Made by a program: the position numbers and the translations under genes | Notes under the pieces: generated by a model | Seen by the model: the letters and a program-made list of their open reading frames with translations, nothing else | Databases searched by the model: none | What the model was told of the DNA's origin: nothing | Part shown: in pieces, positions 9,387 to 18,771 of the stretch | Layout of the letters: each line of letters opens with the position of its first letter | Numbering within the stretch: position 1 is the first letter of the stretch | Source of the DNA: Calothrix sp. PCC 7716 | GTDB lineage: Bacteria; Cyanobacteriota; Cyanobacteriia; Cyanobacteriales; Nostocaceae | Direction of reading: 5' to 3' | DNA: 64,000 nucleotides | NCBI RefSeq assembly: GCF_019977735.1 | Contig: NZ_AP025018.1 | Span: 11,164,580 to 11,228,579 of the forward strand

Positions 9387-10997
9387 TTAATCATCTTCTA
9401 GCTTTAGCAATTGCTCATCAATTTTTTTAAGCCGTCCACGCGCAATTTCTTCTCTTAGAATTCGTTTACGTATTGCCTCGTTTAGTGCAGCCTTCTCCGC
9501 TAGTAACAATCGACGGCGAATCGCATCAAGTTTTTTGTATTCTCCACTTTTGGTATCATATTCATCTGGGCGCCGTCGATTATATAGTTCTCGCAATGCC
9601 TTTTCTGCACTTGCGATTTGCACTTGGTAAGCTGAACGCATTTCCTCATACACAGCTTTCGGTAATACGCCTGTTTTCAATAGCGTATCTAATTCATCTT
9701 GCGCTGCTTTAGCTGTAATTAATTGGGCTTGCAATTGTTCAACCTGCTGCTGTGCTTCTGAAAATTGAGATAAGTTTAAGCGTTTCACTAACCAAGGTAA
9801 GCTTAACCCCTGCCCCACTAATGACAATAGTACACAGCCAAAGACTAAAGCGATTAGACTTTCTCGCCCTGGTAGTGTGGTGGGTAAGCTTAAGGCCAGA
9901 GCCATTGAAAGTGAGCCTTTGATATTACCTAAAAATAGTAAATGCTGCCAGCGCATTGGAATTGGACGGTCAAACCAACGCACCATACCTAGTAGGGGAT
10001 AGACTGTAATAACTCGTCCGACTTGATACGCCAAAACTGCCAGTAGAATAGCAGGTAAAGTTCTCCAAAGTGTTACCAGGTTAATTTCTACACCTATCAG
10101 TAGAAAAATGAAGGTGTTAACAGTAAAACTGGCATATTCCCAGAAACTTAATAAGGTGATACGACTAGAAGCAGAAGTATTGCCAAGCCCTAAATTGCCA
10201 AAAATTAATCCTGCTACAACTACAGCTACAGCACCTGATACACCTATAAATTGCCCAACCTGAAAAGTTCCTAATGCAACTGCAACAGTTAGTAAAAGAC
10301 TGCTAAGGGGATCATCTAAACGGTTAAATATAGGTATACTCAAGTAGCCCAAGACTAACCCAACAAGGCAACCCCCTAAAGAAATAAATAGCAGTTGCTG
10401 GACTCCTTCATTGAACGTAAGTGAACCTGTCGAATATACCTGTAAAATCAGGTTGAACGAAACTAAGGCAGCGGCATCATTAAACAGAGTTTCTCCTTCA
10501 ACAATAGTGGAAAGTCGCGACGGTACTGGTATTTCCTTGAAGACGGCAATCATGGAAACCGTATCAGTGTTTGCTAGAATTACTCCTATAAGTAGAGCGG
10601 GTATCCAAGCTAGTCCTAACAACAATTTCAATAGGACAGCAATAATAGCACTGGAAAAAATAGCCCCTGGTCCAGCTAGAAGGGCAATTGGTTTAAACGT
10701 ATTACGTAGGCGCCGGATATCTGTATTGATACCAGCTTCAAATACGAGAATTGGTAAGAAAAGATTTAAAACAAGGATTGGATCTAAACCAATGCGGCGA
10801 GACAGTAGCTCAGTAATTGGCAAACCTGCTAACACTAAACCTGTAACATAAGGAACACGAAGCCGCCGCGTTATCAAGGCAACGCTAGTAGCTAGAAGCA
10901 GGAGAATAATTGAAACAGTAATTAAGGAAGCAACATCCACTTTTATTTTATAAATATGTTTTGACTTTATCTTACCCAATTTTAATTTAGCTATCAA
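9387..10997 (-). CDS. CPA1-type cation/proton antiporter with long cytosolic tail
   Basis: A 536-residue protein with about 12 membrane helices and CPA1 signatures ILANTDTVSMIAVFKEIPVPSRLSTIVEGETLFNDAAALV and, later, FLGNIKGSLSMALALSLP. The last 140 residues are a charged, coiled-coil-like cytosolic tail (EAQQQVEQLQAQLITAK, then RRRPDEYDTKSGEYKKLDAIRRR), which could be regulatory. By family it exchanges Na+ or K+ for H+. The start is uncertain: the first 20 residues are basic and could be dropped in favour of a GTG before DVASLITVS. It is divergent from the SLH gene and has no TCAC site oriented its way. Confidence 0.85.
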   Translation of the reverse strand: MIAKLKLGKIKSKHIYKIKVDVASLITVSIILLLLATSVALITRRLRVPYVTGLVLAGLPITELLSRRIGLDPILVLNLFLPILVFEAGINTDIRRLRNTFKPIALLAGPGAIFSSAIIAVLLKLLLGLAWIPALLIGVILANTDTVSMIAVFKEIPVPSRLSTIVEGETLFNDAAALVSFNLILQVYSTGSLTFNEGVQQLLFISLGGCLVGLVLGYLSIPIFNRLDDPLSSLLLTVAVALGTFQVGQFIGVSGAVAVVVAGLIFGNLGLGNTSASSRITLLSFWEYASFTVNTFIFLLIGVEINLVTLWRTLPAILLAVLAYQVGRVITVYPLLGMVRWFDRPIPMRWQHLLFLGNIKGSLSMALALSLPTTLPGRESLIALVFGCVLLSLVGQGLSLPWLVKRLNLSQFSEAQQQVEQLQAQLITAKAAQDELDTLLKTGVLPKAVYEEMRSAYQVQIASAEKALRELYNRRRPDEYDTKSGEYKKLDAIRRRLLLAEKAALNEAIRKRILREEIARGRLKKIDEQLLKLEDD

Positions 10998-11009
10998 ATG
11001 TAAGGGTAG

Positions 11010-11028
11010 TCATATTTAAATCACATTT
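11010..11028 (+). promoter_or_regulatory. TCAC 11-bp direct-repeat site upstream of the SLH gene
   Basis: TCATATTTAAATCACATTT: half-sites TCAT and TCAC at an 11-bp period. The downstream AT-rich stretch contains TATATT at 11040. The start codon is 90 bp downstream on the same strand. Confidence 0.65.
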
Positions 11029-11118
11029 TTTTCCAAAAATATATTCAATAGATAGATGCGCTAACTCAATTCTAAATTTAACATCATTGAATAACCTGTA
11101 TTATCATTAGGAGGCATT

Positions 11119-11994
11119 ATGAATAGATTTTTAAGATTTTTATCATTATTTGCTACATTGCCAGCTTTATGCTTTGTAGCTGATGCAATAGTGCCTTCAT
11201 CAACTAACGCTCAAATAGCACAAACGGCGCCACAAACAGCACCACGAACAAGCTTCCCAGATGTTCCATCAAACTACTGGGCAAGACCTTTTATTGAGCG
11301 TTTGGCACAAAGGAATATTTTAGCCGGATATCCAGATGGTACATTTAGACCTGAACAAACAATGCAACGTGATGAATTAGCAGCAGTAATTCGTAGAGCT
11401 TTTAATCAACCACCAGTAAAACAGATAGAAAGCGGTTCGGTATTTAACGATGTTAATCAAGGATATTGGGCAGAACGTCCGATTGAATCAGCATCTGAAC
11501 AAGGTTTTATGTCTGGTGATGGGCAAGGCAACTTTCGACCGAACCAACCTGTCACCAGAGTTCAAGCAATATCAGCTTTGAATAGAGGCTTAAATTTAGC
11601 TTCTGGCACACCAACGGCAACTGCATCAACACAACGAGCAGCAAGAAGAAGACCCGTATTTGTTCCTATTGCAATCACTTCTTTGATGCAGTCTGTAATA
11701 CTTCCTAGGGCAGAAGCGGCGCCAACTCAAGCACCAACAAATCAAGCTACACAACCAAATTCCGCTTCAGAAATTGTTAATAAATATTACACAGATGCGA
11801 ATAAAATTCCCCAAAATGCTGTTAGCGATGTCGCCGCAGCAACACAGCAAAATATAGTGGTGAATTACCCAAATCCAAAAGTTCTTAATCCTAATAAAGC
11901 AGCTACACGCGCCGAAATTGCAGCATTAGTTCATCAAACATTGGTTAATCAAGGACAACTCGAACCAATAGCTAGCCAATATATCGTTAAGTAG
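11119..11994 (+). CDS. secreted S-layer homology (SLH) domain protein
   Basis: A 291-residue exported protein with a signal peptide (hydrophobic stretch, cleavage probably near NAQIAQ). SLH domain 1 (about 50-100) has FPDVPSNYWARPFIERLAQRNIL and GYPDGTFRPEQTMQRDELAA. SLH domain 2 (about 112-160) has FNDVNQGYWAERPIE and GNFRPNQPVTRVQA. A degenerate third copy (about 220-285) has VLNPNKAATRAEIAALV. SLH domains usually bind peptidoglycan-linked polymers. No porin barrel follows, unlike cyanobacterial SLH porins, so it is probably a free wall-bound protein. The ribosome site AGGAGG is strong. It ends in a hairpin shared with the convergent kinase gene. Confidence 0.88.
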   Translation: MNRFLRFLSLFATLPALCFVADAIVPSSTNAQIAQTAPQTAPRTSFPDVPSNYWARPFIERLAQRNILAGYPDGTFRPEQTMQRDELAAVIRRAFNQPPVKQIESGSVFNDVNQGYWAERPIESASEQGFMSGDGQGNFRPNQPVTRVQAISALNRGLNLASGTPTATASTQRAARRRPVFVPIAITSLMQSVILPRAEAAPTQAPTNQATQPNSASEIVNKYYTDANKIPQNAVSDVAAATQQNIVVNYPNPKVLNPNKAATRAEIAALVHQTLVNQGQLEPIASQYIVK

Positions 11995-11998
11995 TTAA

Positions 11999-12034
11999 GT
12001 AGGTTGGGTGGAGCGCAAGCGTAACCCAACCTAC
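11999..12034. terminator. bidirectional terminator-like hairpin (dispersed GTAGGTTGGGT element)
   Basis: A perfect 11-bp stem, GTAGGTTGGGT pairing with ACCCAACCTAC around GCGCAAGC. It begins 5 bp after the SLH stop and contains the stop codon of the kinase gene that converges from the right. A related, shorter hairpin is at 58834-58861. Confidence 0.65.
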
Positions 12035-13299
12035 AATGGTAAAATAATTGTGAAGGTGGAGCCTTTATCAATTACACTTTTGACACGAATGTATCCTCCG
12101 TGTGCAGAAACAATTTGTTGAACAATAGATAACCCTAAACCATATCCACCGGACGAGCGGGCGCGTTTTTTATCAACTCGGTAAAATCGCTCGAAAATAT
12201 GTGGTAAATCAGCTTCTGGAATGCCCATCCCAGTATCTATTATTTCAATAACTGCCCAAGAAGACTGAGCAAATAAATTTAACTGAACTTGACCACCTGC
12301 TTTTGTATATTTACATGCGTTAGTTAATAAGTTAACTACTGCTTGATGCAGTAAATCTGCATCACCCAGTACAGTTAAGCTATTATTTGGTAATTTATAA
12401 GTAAGATTGATATGCTGTGCAATTTCTAGTTTTGTGTATTGGTCAGCTATTTTTAAAAGTTCGCTTTTTAAATCAACTGGTTGCAAAGATTCAGGAGCTA
12501 ATCGACCTGCATGACGTGCTAGAATCAATAAGTTATTTATCAGAGTACTCATTGACTTCGCAACATCAACAATATTTTCAAACCGTTGACGTTGTACAGA
12601 AGGGTTATTAGAAATTAATCCATACTGAGCATTGCTGTTAATTGCTGACAAGGGTGAGCGTAATTCATGAGAAGCATCAGCAGTAAAGCGTTGTAGTTGG
12701 TCATAGCTTTCACGAATTGGTTGCATTGCTAGTCCTCCTAACCACCAACCAGCTAGCCCAATAATGAATAAGGTTGCTGGAACTGTTAAAAGTAAAACTA
12801 AGCGTAAATGAGCCAAATCATTTTGAGTATATGTTAGTGGTGTTGCAACTTGAAGATAACCAATTAATAAATCATCTTGATATATTGGAAGTGTTAACTC
12901 ACGCAACCAAGCATCCCGGAACGTTCCTCTAACTTGATGATACTCAGGTTTTATTGTATGAAATCCGAGAGTGGTTGTTAAACGCTCAGGTGGAGTGGCG
13001 CCGAAAAATTGTACCATCTGCTTTTGAGTATCATACCAACGCGCGTACACAAGCTCACTATCTACTGGTGATACGTTACTACCTAACAGCGGCACATTTT
13101 CCAAATCAAGCTGCTGCTTAAGTGTGTCATACTTTGCATTTACTGCCATTACTCTAGACTTTTTGTCTAGTAGTTGGTCGAGATTCCTTAACGAATCTAA
13201 AACTTCTTGGTAATATAGCACTGAGGCAAAACCTACCAAAATACTTCCCATTGTTAAGGTAAACCATAAAGCTAAATTACTACGGCTACGACTAAACAT
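12031..13299 (-). CDS. sensor histidine kinase (RppB/NrsS-like)
   Basis: A 422-residue membrane kinase with a helix near 10-30, an extracytoplasmic sensor of about 130 residues, a second helix (170-190), the dimerisation/phosphoacceptor helix with [12 protein letters not shown] (His211), the N box [10 protein letters not shown] and the ATP lid motifs [20 protein letters not shown] and [13 protein letters not shown]. The layout and N-terminus resemble cyanobacterial RppB/NrsS kinases that sense metals or redox. Its cognate regulator is probably the OmpR-type gene at 13912-14589, but a lipoprotein gene on the opposite strand lies between them. Its ATG overlaps the ATG of that gene in a shared CATG. 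Confidence 0.85.
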   Translation of the reverse strand: MFSRSRSNLALWFTLTMGSILVGFASVLYYQEVLDSLRNLDQLLDKKSRVMAVNAKYDTLKQQLDLENVPLLGSNVSPVDSELVYARWYDTQKQMVQFFGATPPERLTTTLGFHTIKPEYHQVRGTFRDAWLRELTLPIYQDDLLIGYLQVATPLTYTQNDLAHLRLVLLLTVPATLFIIGLAGWWLGGLAMQPIRESYDQLQRFTADASHELRSPLSAINSNAQYGLISNNPSVQRQRFENIVDVAKSMSTLINNLLILARHAGRLAPESLQPVDLKSELLKIADQYTKLEIAQHINLTYKLPNNSLTVLGDADLLHQAVVNLLTNACKYTKAGGQVQLNLFAQSSWAVIEIIDTGMGIPEADLPHIFERFYRVDKKRARSSGGYGLGLSIVQQIVSAHGGYIRVKSVIDKGSTFTIILPL

Positions 13300-13915
13300 G
13301 ACAACTCATATTTTTATTTCAATGTACTGGTTACAAAAATTACATTATTCTCAATTTACACTTTTGTTACTGCCACTGTTTTTAATTAGTTTTGCTTCTT
13401 GTGGTGAATCGTTTACAAACCAGATATTAAGCCGTTCATATAGTACCATAAGTAAGTTACAAGCAGACAAACAAACGGTAAAAGCACAATTTGCAGTCAA
13501 CGTACTAGTTACGGCAGTTGAAGTTGAAAAAAAGCGAGAGTCAACTATAGTTGAATATCAAACAGAAAATTCTGTACTCAAAAGAGTAAGATTTGTTCTA
13601 CCAGTTACAGAAGTAAATACTGCTAAAACCATAATTGCTCAAGAAATGGGACAGACGCAAGCGAAAGATGTTTTGCAAGTTGGTAGAAAAATGCAGGTAC
13701 GGTCTGCATTCAAAGTTTTAGGAATTTTGGCTGAAATTGAAAAAAAGCGAGGAGTTACTTTAGTTACGGTTAATACTGCTAACTCTATACTACAAAACTT
13801 AGAGTTCGAGTATCCAGTTACAGATTTACCCACTATTAAAACTACACTAATTCAACAGCTAGGATTATCTAGAGAAGATATTGCCAGATTTGTAAGTTAT
13901 CGAATCAAAAACTAA
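13298..13915 (+). CDS. lipoprotein with two internal repeats, antisense inside a two-component operon
   Basis: A 205-residue protein with a hydrophobic signal segment and lipobox-like FASC (Cys35). The rest holds two related copies of about 60 residues: [21 protein letters not shown]...[13 protein letters not shown] and [21 protein letters not shown]...[14 protein letters not shown] recognise no family. It lies on the plus strand exactly between the regulator and kinase genes on the minus strand, sharing CATG with the kinase start and overlapping the regulator stop by 4 bp. That position suggests a ligand-binding partner of the kinase, which is inference. A second start at 13322 is possible. 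Confidence 0.7.
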   Translation: MTTHIFISMYWLQKLHYSQFTLLLLPLFLISFASCGESFTNQILSRSYSTISKLQADKQTVKAQFAVNVLVTAVEVEKKRESTIVEYQTENSVLKRVRFVLPVTEVNTAKTIIAQEMGQTQAKDVLQVGRKMQVRSAFKVLGILAEIEKKRGVTLVTVNTANSILQNLEFEYPVTDLPTIKTTLIQQLGLSREDIARFVSYRIKN

Positions 13916-14589
13916 TTATCCGGCGCCTTCAAACTATAACCCATACCATAGACCGTTTTTATCCACGAATCGGCGCCAACGAGTTGCAAACGATTTCGTA
14001 ACTTGCGTACTAATACGGTTAGTGCATTGCTTTCTGGCTCAGAACCCCACTCCCACAATGCTTCTTCAATTTGCTCGCGCGTTAAAATTTGATTTTGGTG
14101 ACGCATTAAATACTCTAGTAATTGAGTTTCGCGCGGTGATAACTCAACAGTTTGTTCGTTACGCTCAGTTGTTAATGTATCTAGATGCAATTGCAGGTCA
14201 GCAACACGGAGAGTATTTCCGACCCAAGTAGGGGAACGTCTACCCAAAGCACGCACGCGCGCTAAAAGTTCTACTAGGTCAGCAGGTTTAACAAGATAGT
14301 CATCTGCTCCCGCATCTAAACCCTCTACTTTATCGAGTGTAGTATCCTTCGCAGTAAGCATCAACACAGGCGCCGTTTTGCCAAGAAGTCGATACTGCCG
14401 ACAAAGACTCAAGCCGCTAACAGTGGGTAGCATCCAGTCTAAAATCAGCAAATCATATTCCTTTTTAGACAAAAGCCACTGTGCAGTGTCGCCATCTTCA
14501 ACGCCATCTACAATATATCCAGCTTCAGAGAGTACACCCTGTAATGGCTCTAACTGTTCTGGGTCATCTTCTACAAGTAATATTCGCAT
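13912..14589 (-). CDS. OmpR-family response regulator (RppA-like)
   Basis: A 226-residue regulator. The receiver domain starts MRILLVEDD, with phosphoacceptor Asp51 (LLILDWMLP), the conserved Thr/Ala region (MLTAKDTT) and Lys (YLVKPADL). The C-terminal winged helix runs through VELSPRETQLLEYLMRHQNQILTREQI to TVYGMGYSLK. It should bind direct-repeat DNA as a head-to-tail dimer when phosphorylated. The frame opens 5 codons earlier (14604); MRILL at 14589 is the usual start. It is a candidate for recognising the 11-bp TCAC repeats, but its own upstream region has no such site. Confidence 0.87.
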   Translation of the reverse strand: MRILLVEDDPEQLEPLQGVLSEAGYIVDGVEDGDTAQWLLSKKEYDLLILDWMLPTVSGLSLCRQYRLLGKTAPVLMLTAKDTTLDKVEGLDAGADDYLVKPADLVELLARVRALGRRSPTWVGNTLRVADLQLHLDTLTTERNEQTVELSPRETQLLEYLMRHQNQILTREQIEEALWEWGSEPESNALTVLVRKLRNRLQLVGADSWIKTVYGMGYSLKAPDN

Positions 14590-14745
14590 ATAATAATTTA
14601 ACAACTAATGCACCTAAAATTGCAAGGCTTTATTTTCAAAGTACAAGAGTCAAACTTATTCTATATCTGCCATTAGCAGCATTTTATAAAAGTTTAAAAA
14701 AACTAATTTTCACCTGACGGGGTAAAACTAACATTTTGTTCGAGT

Positions 14746-16041
14746 TTAAATTGGTGTGATTAAAACTTTGTCTACTCGCGTACCGTCCATATCGACTACC
14801 TCAAACCGTAGTCCATCCCATTCAAAACGATCGCCTGCTTTCGGTATATATTTCAAGAAAGTAATTACAAATCCAGCAAGGGTATGGTAATTTCCCGTTT
14901 CTTCTTCAGCTAGTGATTCTTTATCAAGCAAATCTTTGAGTTCATCGGTTGGAAGCAAACCATCTACTAGTAAGGAGCCATCTTCTCGCTTAACCACCAT
15001 TGGTTGCTCTAAATCTTCTCTTGCAGTAATATCGCCAACTATTGCTTCCATTAAATCATTAAGCGTTACCAAGCCTTCAATGTTACCATATTCATCAGTA
15101 ATTAGCGCCATATGTATACCGGTTCGTTTAAATTCCTCCAAAACTTTTAAAGCTGTCATATTTTCGGGAACATGCAGGGGTGGTTGAAGTATTGCCTCAA
15201 GGTTAACTTCTTGTCTGCTTAAACGCGCGGATAGAAAATTTTTACCGCGCAAAATACCCAAGCAGCTGTCCAAATTTTCTCTAGCCACAGGAAATCTGGA
15301 ATGATTACTTTCTCTAACCAAATGTTCAAGTTCTTCTAATGGTGTGTTAATATCGAGCCATGTGATATCAAATTTCGGCGTCATCAAAGTTTTGATACGA
15401 CGGTCACCGAAACGAAATACTCGCTCAAGCATTTCTTGTTCGGATTCCTCGAAAGTCCCCGACTCTGTAGCTTGCTCTATTAGCACTTTAATTTCTTCTT
15501 CAGTCATTGCTTGCTCTTCAGTTGCCCGCACACCCAAAATATTCAGCAATGTATCAGTAGAAAAACTGAGAATACGTACAAATGGAGCTGTAATAAACGA
15601 AAGTGACCGCATCGGTTTAGCCACCGTGCAAGCTATGTTTTCAGGATTACTCAATGCGACTCGTTTAGGTGCCAGTTCCCCAACCACTAAAGATAAATAG
15701 GTAATAATAGTTACTACTATTACAACACTAATACCTTCGCTGTAAGGTCTTAGAAGTGGAATAGTATCTAATGTAGGCTTTATCCGTTGAGCTAAGGTTG
15801 CTCCACCCACGGCGCCGCTCAAAATGCCAATTAATGTAATACCAATCTGGACAGTAGAGAAAAAATCATTGGGAGAGTTTACCAGTCGCAATGCAGCTCT
15901 AGCTTTAGAATTTCCTCGACTTGCCATTTGCTCAAGGCGAACTTTACGAGATGATACAACAGCAATTTCTGAACCTGAAAATATACCGTTAGCAATAATG
16001 AGTACAAAGACAAAGAAAATTTCTGTAGCAATGGCAGACAT
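14746..16041 (-). CDS. CNNM/CorC (hemolysin C)-family membrane protein with CBS pair
   Basis: A 431-residue protein. The N-terminal CNNM (DUF21) membrane domain starts MSAIATEIFFVFVLIIANGIFSGSEIAVVSSRKVRLEQ. Two CBS domains follow (about 200-330, RIKTLMTPKFDITWLDI and LITDEYGNIEGLVTLNDLMEAIVGDI), then a C-terminal CorC/HlyC domain (FEWDGLRFEVVDMDGTRVDKVLI). Family members move or regulate Mg2+/Co2+ (some Na+) and bind nucleotides at the CBS pair. The hemolysin label is historical. A paralogue with the same start and order is at 62648-63970. It has a TCAC repeat 168 bp upstream. Confidence 0.88.
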   Translation of the reverse strand: MSAIATEIFFVFVLIIANGIFSGSEIAVVSSRKVRLEQMASRGNSKARAALRLVNSPNDFFSTVQIGITLIGILSGAVGGATLAQRIKPTLDTIPLLRPYSEGISVVIVVTIITYLSLVVGELAPKRVALSNPENIACTVAKPMRSLSFITAPFVRILSFSTDTLLNILGVRATEEQAMTEEEIKVLIEQATESGTFEESEQEMLERVFRFGDRRIKTLMTPKFDITWLDINTPLEELEHLVRESNHSRFPVARENLDSCLGILRGKNFLSARLSRQEVNLEAILQPPLHVPENMTALKVLEEFKRTGIHMALITDEYGNIEGLVTLNDLMEAIVGDITAREDLEQPMVVKREDGSLLVDGLLPTDELKDLLDKESLAEEETGNYHTLAGFVITFLKYIPKAGDRFEWDGLRFEVVDMDGTRVDKVLITPI

Positions 16042-16209
16042 TTATGATACCTAGATAGATGTGACTGTATACTGATATTCTATATCATTAGTTTTGATTG
16101 CAAAAATTAGGCATTCGGGAGAACATAGTAAAAGGGTTTCAAAATGGCGCCAAATCAGGAAAATTAATGAAAATTAGTATTATTTTATACAAGAATTAGT
16201 GTAAAACAT

Positions 16210-16228
16210 AAATGTGATTAAAAAGTGA
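16210..16228 (-). promoter_or_regulatory. TCAC 11-bp direct-repeat site upstream of the CNNM gene at 14746
   Basis: The minus strand reads TCACTTTTTAATCACATTT, with an extra TCAC just upstream (rc of GTGA at 16231). A TATAAA -10-like box follows about 20 bp downstream. Confidence 0.7.
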
Positions 16229-16245
16229 CAGTGAAATTTATATTC

Positions 16246-17619
16246 TTATAATATTTCTTTATTTTGCGGAATAGTAACAGTAAAAGTCGTGCCAACCCCC
16301 TCTTTACTTTCTACATCAATTTGTCCTTGATGTAGTTCTATACATTTTTTTACAACTGCTAATCCCAATCCTGTACCAAGAATACCCAAGGCATTTTCAC
16401 CTCGTCGAAAAGGTTCGTACATCTCTTGTTGAGTTGTTTCAGAGATGCCAATTCCTTGGTCTTTGACCTGAAATATTACAGCTTGATTTTGGCATTTTAA
16501 TTTAAAATAAACATTTGGACTCTGAGGTGAATATTTAATAGCGTTGTAAAGTAAATTACTTAAAATAGAATATAATAATTTTTCATCTACCCATGCGTTA
16601 CTTGCACTACCTTCCATCTCAAATTGAATTGCATGGCTAGATTCGCTTAAAGTTTGCATATCTTCAACTAAATTGAGGCAAAAACTCTGCATTTCTAATA
16701 GTTGAGGTTTATACTCTAATTTTCCGGCTTCTGCTCTTGCTAATGTCAAAATATCTGAGAGTAATTGAGTCATTAATCGAGCATTAGTTTGGATGCGGTA
16801 AAGATTTTTTAGCCTCTTTTTTTCGACAAGAGGTTGAAGACTTTCTTCTAAAAGCTGAGACGACCCCAAAATGATACTTAAGGGTGTACGAAACTCATGA
16901 GAAGCCATTGAGAAAAATTGCAATTTGAGTTCACCTAATTCTTTTTCTTTTGTAAGTTGGAGTTGTTTCGCTTCTGCTTGTTGACGTTTTACTAATTGTC
17001 GATAAAGTTGAGCATAAACACCAAAAAGCAAAGTAAATGTTAACAAAGTGCCAAAAATTTCAATTAGCATTCTTGACTGAATGTTAGATTGAGATTGTTT
17101 TACCCATACATCTAATGCTTGTTCTTCTTGACTTTGCATTTGTTCAATAAGTTGCTGAATTTCATTGCGGTTACTATTATTACCTGCCACTAACTGAGCT
17201 TGTTTTGTTTGTAAAGAGGGATTTTTTCTATATAATTGAATAGTTTGATTAGATATCACGAGTCTTTGAGCCAGTAAAGATTCTAGTGCGATTAATCTTT
17301 GCTTTTGATTGGAATCATCTGCAAATAGCTTTTCTAATATTTTGATTCTTGGCTTGATTTTTTGCATAGCTTGATTGTAACGCTGTAATTCTAAGTCATC
17401 TCCCAAAAGTATATAACCGCTTCGCCCCGATTCAGCTTCGTTTAAATGAGCAACGACACCAACTAAAGTCTCAATAACTTCATGAGTCTCTTTTACTTTT
17501 ACAATCGTTTCTGCTAATCTGGTAGCATTTTGGTAAGAAATAAAACTAATATACCCAGTAACCGTCATCGCCATCGCGAAACCGCTTGCAATCCATTTTC
17601 CCTCTACAGACCATTTCAT
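16246..17619 (-). CDS. CHASE3-domain sensor histidine kinase
   Basis: A 457-residue kinase with membrane helices at about 10-28 and 187-205. The extracytoplasmic CHASE3-type sensor between them is recognisable from LNEAESGRSGYILLGDDLELQRYNQA. A short coiled coil leads to MASHEFRTPLSIILGSSQLLEE (His241), then the N box NLLYNAIKYSP, DQGIGI and GTGLGLAVVKKCIELHQGQI. It is divergent from the OmpR-type regulator at 17678, 58 bp away, and the two are probably partners. The sensed signal is unknown. Confidence 0.87.
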   Translation of the reverse strand: MKWSVEGKWIASGFAMAMTVTGYISFISYQNATRLAETIVKVKETHEVIETLVGVVAHLNEAESGRSGYILLGDDLELQRYNQAMQKIKPRIKILEKLFADDSNQKQRLIALESLLAQRLVISNQTIQLYRKNPSLQTKQAQLVAGNNSNRNEIQQLIEQMQSQEEQALDVWVKQSQSNIQSRMLIEIFGTLLTFTLLFGVYAQLYRQLVKRQQAEAKQLQLTKEKELGELKLQFFSMASHEFRTPLSIILGSSQLLEESLQPLVEKKRLKNLYRIQTNARLMTQLLSDILTLARAEAGKLEYKPQLLEMQSFCLNLVEDMQTLSESSHAIQFEMEGSASNAWVDEKLLYSILSNLLYNAIKYSPQSPNVYFKLKCQNQAVIFQVKDQGIGISETTQQEMYEPFRRGENALGILGTGLGLAVVKKCIELHQGQIDVESKEGVGTTFTVTIPQNKEIL

Positions 17620-17677
17620 ATTGTTTTTATGCTAGTAATCTATAAATACAAATTCACATTTAACATATTGGGTTAAG

Positions 17678-18352
17678 ATGCGTATTTTAGTTGTTGAAGA
17701 TGATGTACAAATAGCGGATATGCTAGCGGAAGCGTTGACAAATCGTCAATACACGGTAGATGTTGTGCAAGATGGTGAAGCCGCATTAAATTACGTGGAG
17801 ACATTTGATTATAACTTAATTGTGCTAGATATTACGTTGCCTAAGCTAGATGGTATTAAGTTTTGTCAAAAACTGCGCTCACGTAATTTGCCTGTTCCCA
17901 TTTTAATGCTTACTGCTCGCGATACTATCGCCGATAAAATTATTGGACTTGATGCAGGCGCCGATGACTATATGGTCAAACCGTTTGACTTAGGAGAATT
18001 GATGGCACGTATCAGGGCACTTTCACGTCGCGGTAACTCTCGACCAGGAATAAATTTATCCTGGGGAAACTTATGTATCAATCAAAGTACCTATGAAGTT
18101 TTCTATGAAGAGCAACTGTTAAACCTGACACCAAAGGAATACGCAATTTTAGAGTTACTCGTTTCTAGTGGTCGTCGTGTTTTGAGCAGACCGGGTATTA
18201 TCCAGCAAGTTTGGTCTATAGAAGACTCTCCTACCGAAGACACCGTTAAGTCCCACATCAAAAGTTTACGCCAAAAACTCAGAGAAGTGGGGGCGCCTGA
18301 CGAGTTTATCGAAACAGTTCATGGACTGGGTTATCGTCTAAAGCAACTTTAA
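17678..18352 (+). CDS. OmpR-family response regulator next to the small-RNA array
   Basis: A 224-residue regulator. The receiver starts MRILVVEDD, with Asp51 (LIVLDITLPKLDG), the switch MLTARDT and Lys in YMVKPFDL. The winged helix runs LNLTPKEYAILELLVSSGRRVLSRPGI to TVHGLGYRLKQL. The divergent CHASE3 kinase is the likely partner. One TCACATTT half-site (17654-17661) is in the divergent promoter. Immediately downstream are four promoters carrying 11-bp TACCCGATT direct repeats, the spacing expected for an OmpR-family dimer chain, so these are its most natural targets. That link is inference. Confidence 0.87.
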   Translation: MRILVVEDDVQIADMLAEALTNRQYTVDVVQDGEAALNYVETFDYNLIVLDITLPKLDGIKFCQKLRSRNLPVPILMLTARDTIADKIIGLDAGADDYMVKPFDLGELMARIRALSRRGNSRPGINLSWGNLCINQSTYEVFYEEQLLNLTPKEYAILELLVSSGRRVLSRPGIIQQVWSIEDSPTEDTVKSHIKSLRQKLREVGAPDEFIETVHGLGYRLKQL

Positions 18353-18363
18353 CTGTAAAATTC

Positions 18364-18396
18364 TACTCAATTTCTGCCCGTTTTTTTCCTATAATC
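18364..18396 (+). promoter_or_regulatory. array unit A: three 11-bp direct repeats
   Basis: Three contiguous 11-mers: TACTCAATTTC, TGCCCGTTTTT and TTCCTATAATC. A weak -10-like TAACCT starts 15 bp after the last one. This is the most degenerate of the four promoter regions. Confidence 0.5.
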
Positions 18397-18423
18397 TCAA
18401 CTTTTCAAGAATAACCTGTAAAT

Positions 18424-18496
18424 AACAGGTTAGATTGAACTTCGACAACATACACATCCCACTTTGGTTCTTGCCTCTAAGCAAGAACCAATTTTT
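18424..18496 (+). ncRNA. predicted small RNA, array unit A
   Basis: A predicted transcript of about 75 nt from the -10-like box at 18412 to a perfect terminator. The stem is TTGGTTCTTGC (18464-18474) with GCAAGAACCAA (18481-18491), a 6-nt loop, then TTTTTG. No coding frame of note. The start is inferred from promoter geometry shared with units B-D. An inverted repeat TAACCTG..CAGGTTA (18412-18432) overlaps the promoter. Confidence 0.5.
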
Positions 18497-18522
18497 GTAA
18501 TTTCAGTCTCATTAATTCAATT

Positions 18523-18566
18523 TACCCGATTTCTACACAATTCCTACCCTATCTTTAGACTTATTT
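18523..18566 (+). promoter_or_regulatory. array unit B: four 11-bp direct repeats
   Basis: Contiguous 11-mers TACCCGATTTC, TACACAATTCC, TACCCTATCTT and a weaker TAGACTTATTT. The -10-like TTAAACT (18571-18577) lies 15 bp after the third repeat. Confidence 0.6.
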
Positions 18567-18583
18567 ACAGTTAAACTAAAGTT

Positions 18584-18660
18584 ATAAGTGATTTAGTTAC
18601 ATTAAGGGAACACACGTTTTTGGTTCTTGCCTACAAGCAAGAATCTATTTTTATTTTTTT
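18584..18660 (+). ncRNA. predicted small RNA, array unit B
   Basis: A transcript of about 75 nt ending in stem GGTTCTTGC (18622-18630) with GCAAGAATC (18637-18645, one G-U pair), then a long T-rich tail. The stem matches that of unit A almost base for base, so the units arose by tandem duplication. Confidence 0.55.
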
Positions 18661-18698
18661 GTAAATTTTTACACTTTATTATGTACTTAATTATAATC

Positions 18699-18742
18699 TA
18701 CTCAAATTCTACCCGATTCATTCCTATTTTTTTCACAATTTA
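18699..18742 (+). promoter_or_regulatory. array unit C: four 11-bp direct repeats
   Basis: Contiguous 11-mers TACTCAAATTC, TACCCGATTCA, TTCCTATTTTT and TTCACAATTTA. A good -10, TATATTAT (18758-18765), begins 15 bp after the last repeat. Confidence 0.6.
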
Positions 18743-18771
18743 TAAATAAATTGTAAGTATATTATTTGTGT

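Noticed and set aside
17651-17663. TTCACATTT in the kinase/regulator divergent promoter as a further TCAC site
   Set aside because: Only one half-site is present; no TCAC or TCAT lies 11 bp away. It was kept out of the site list.
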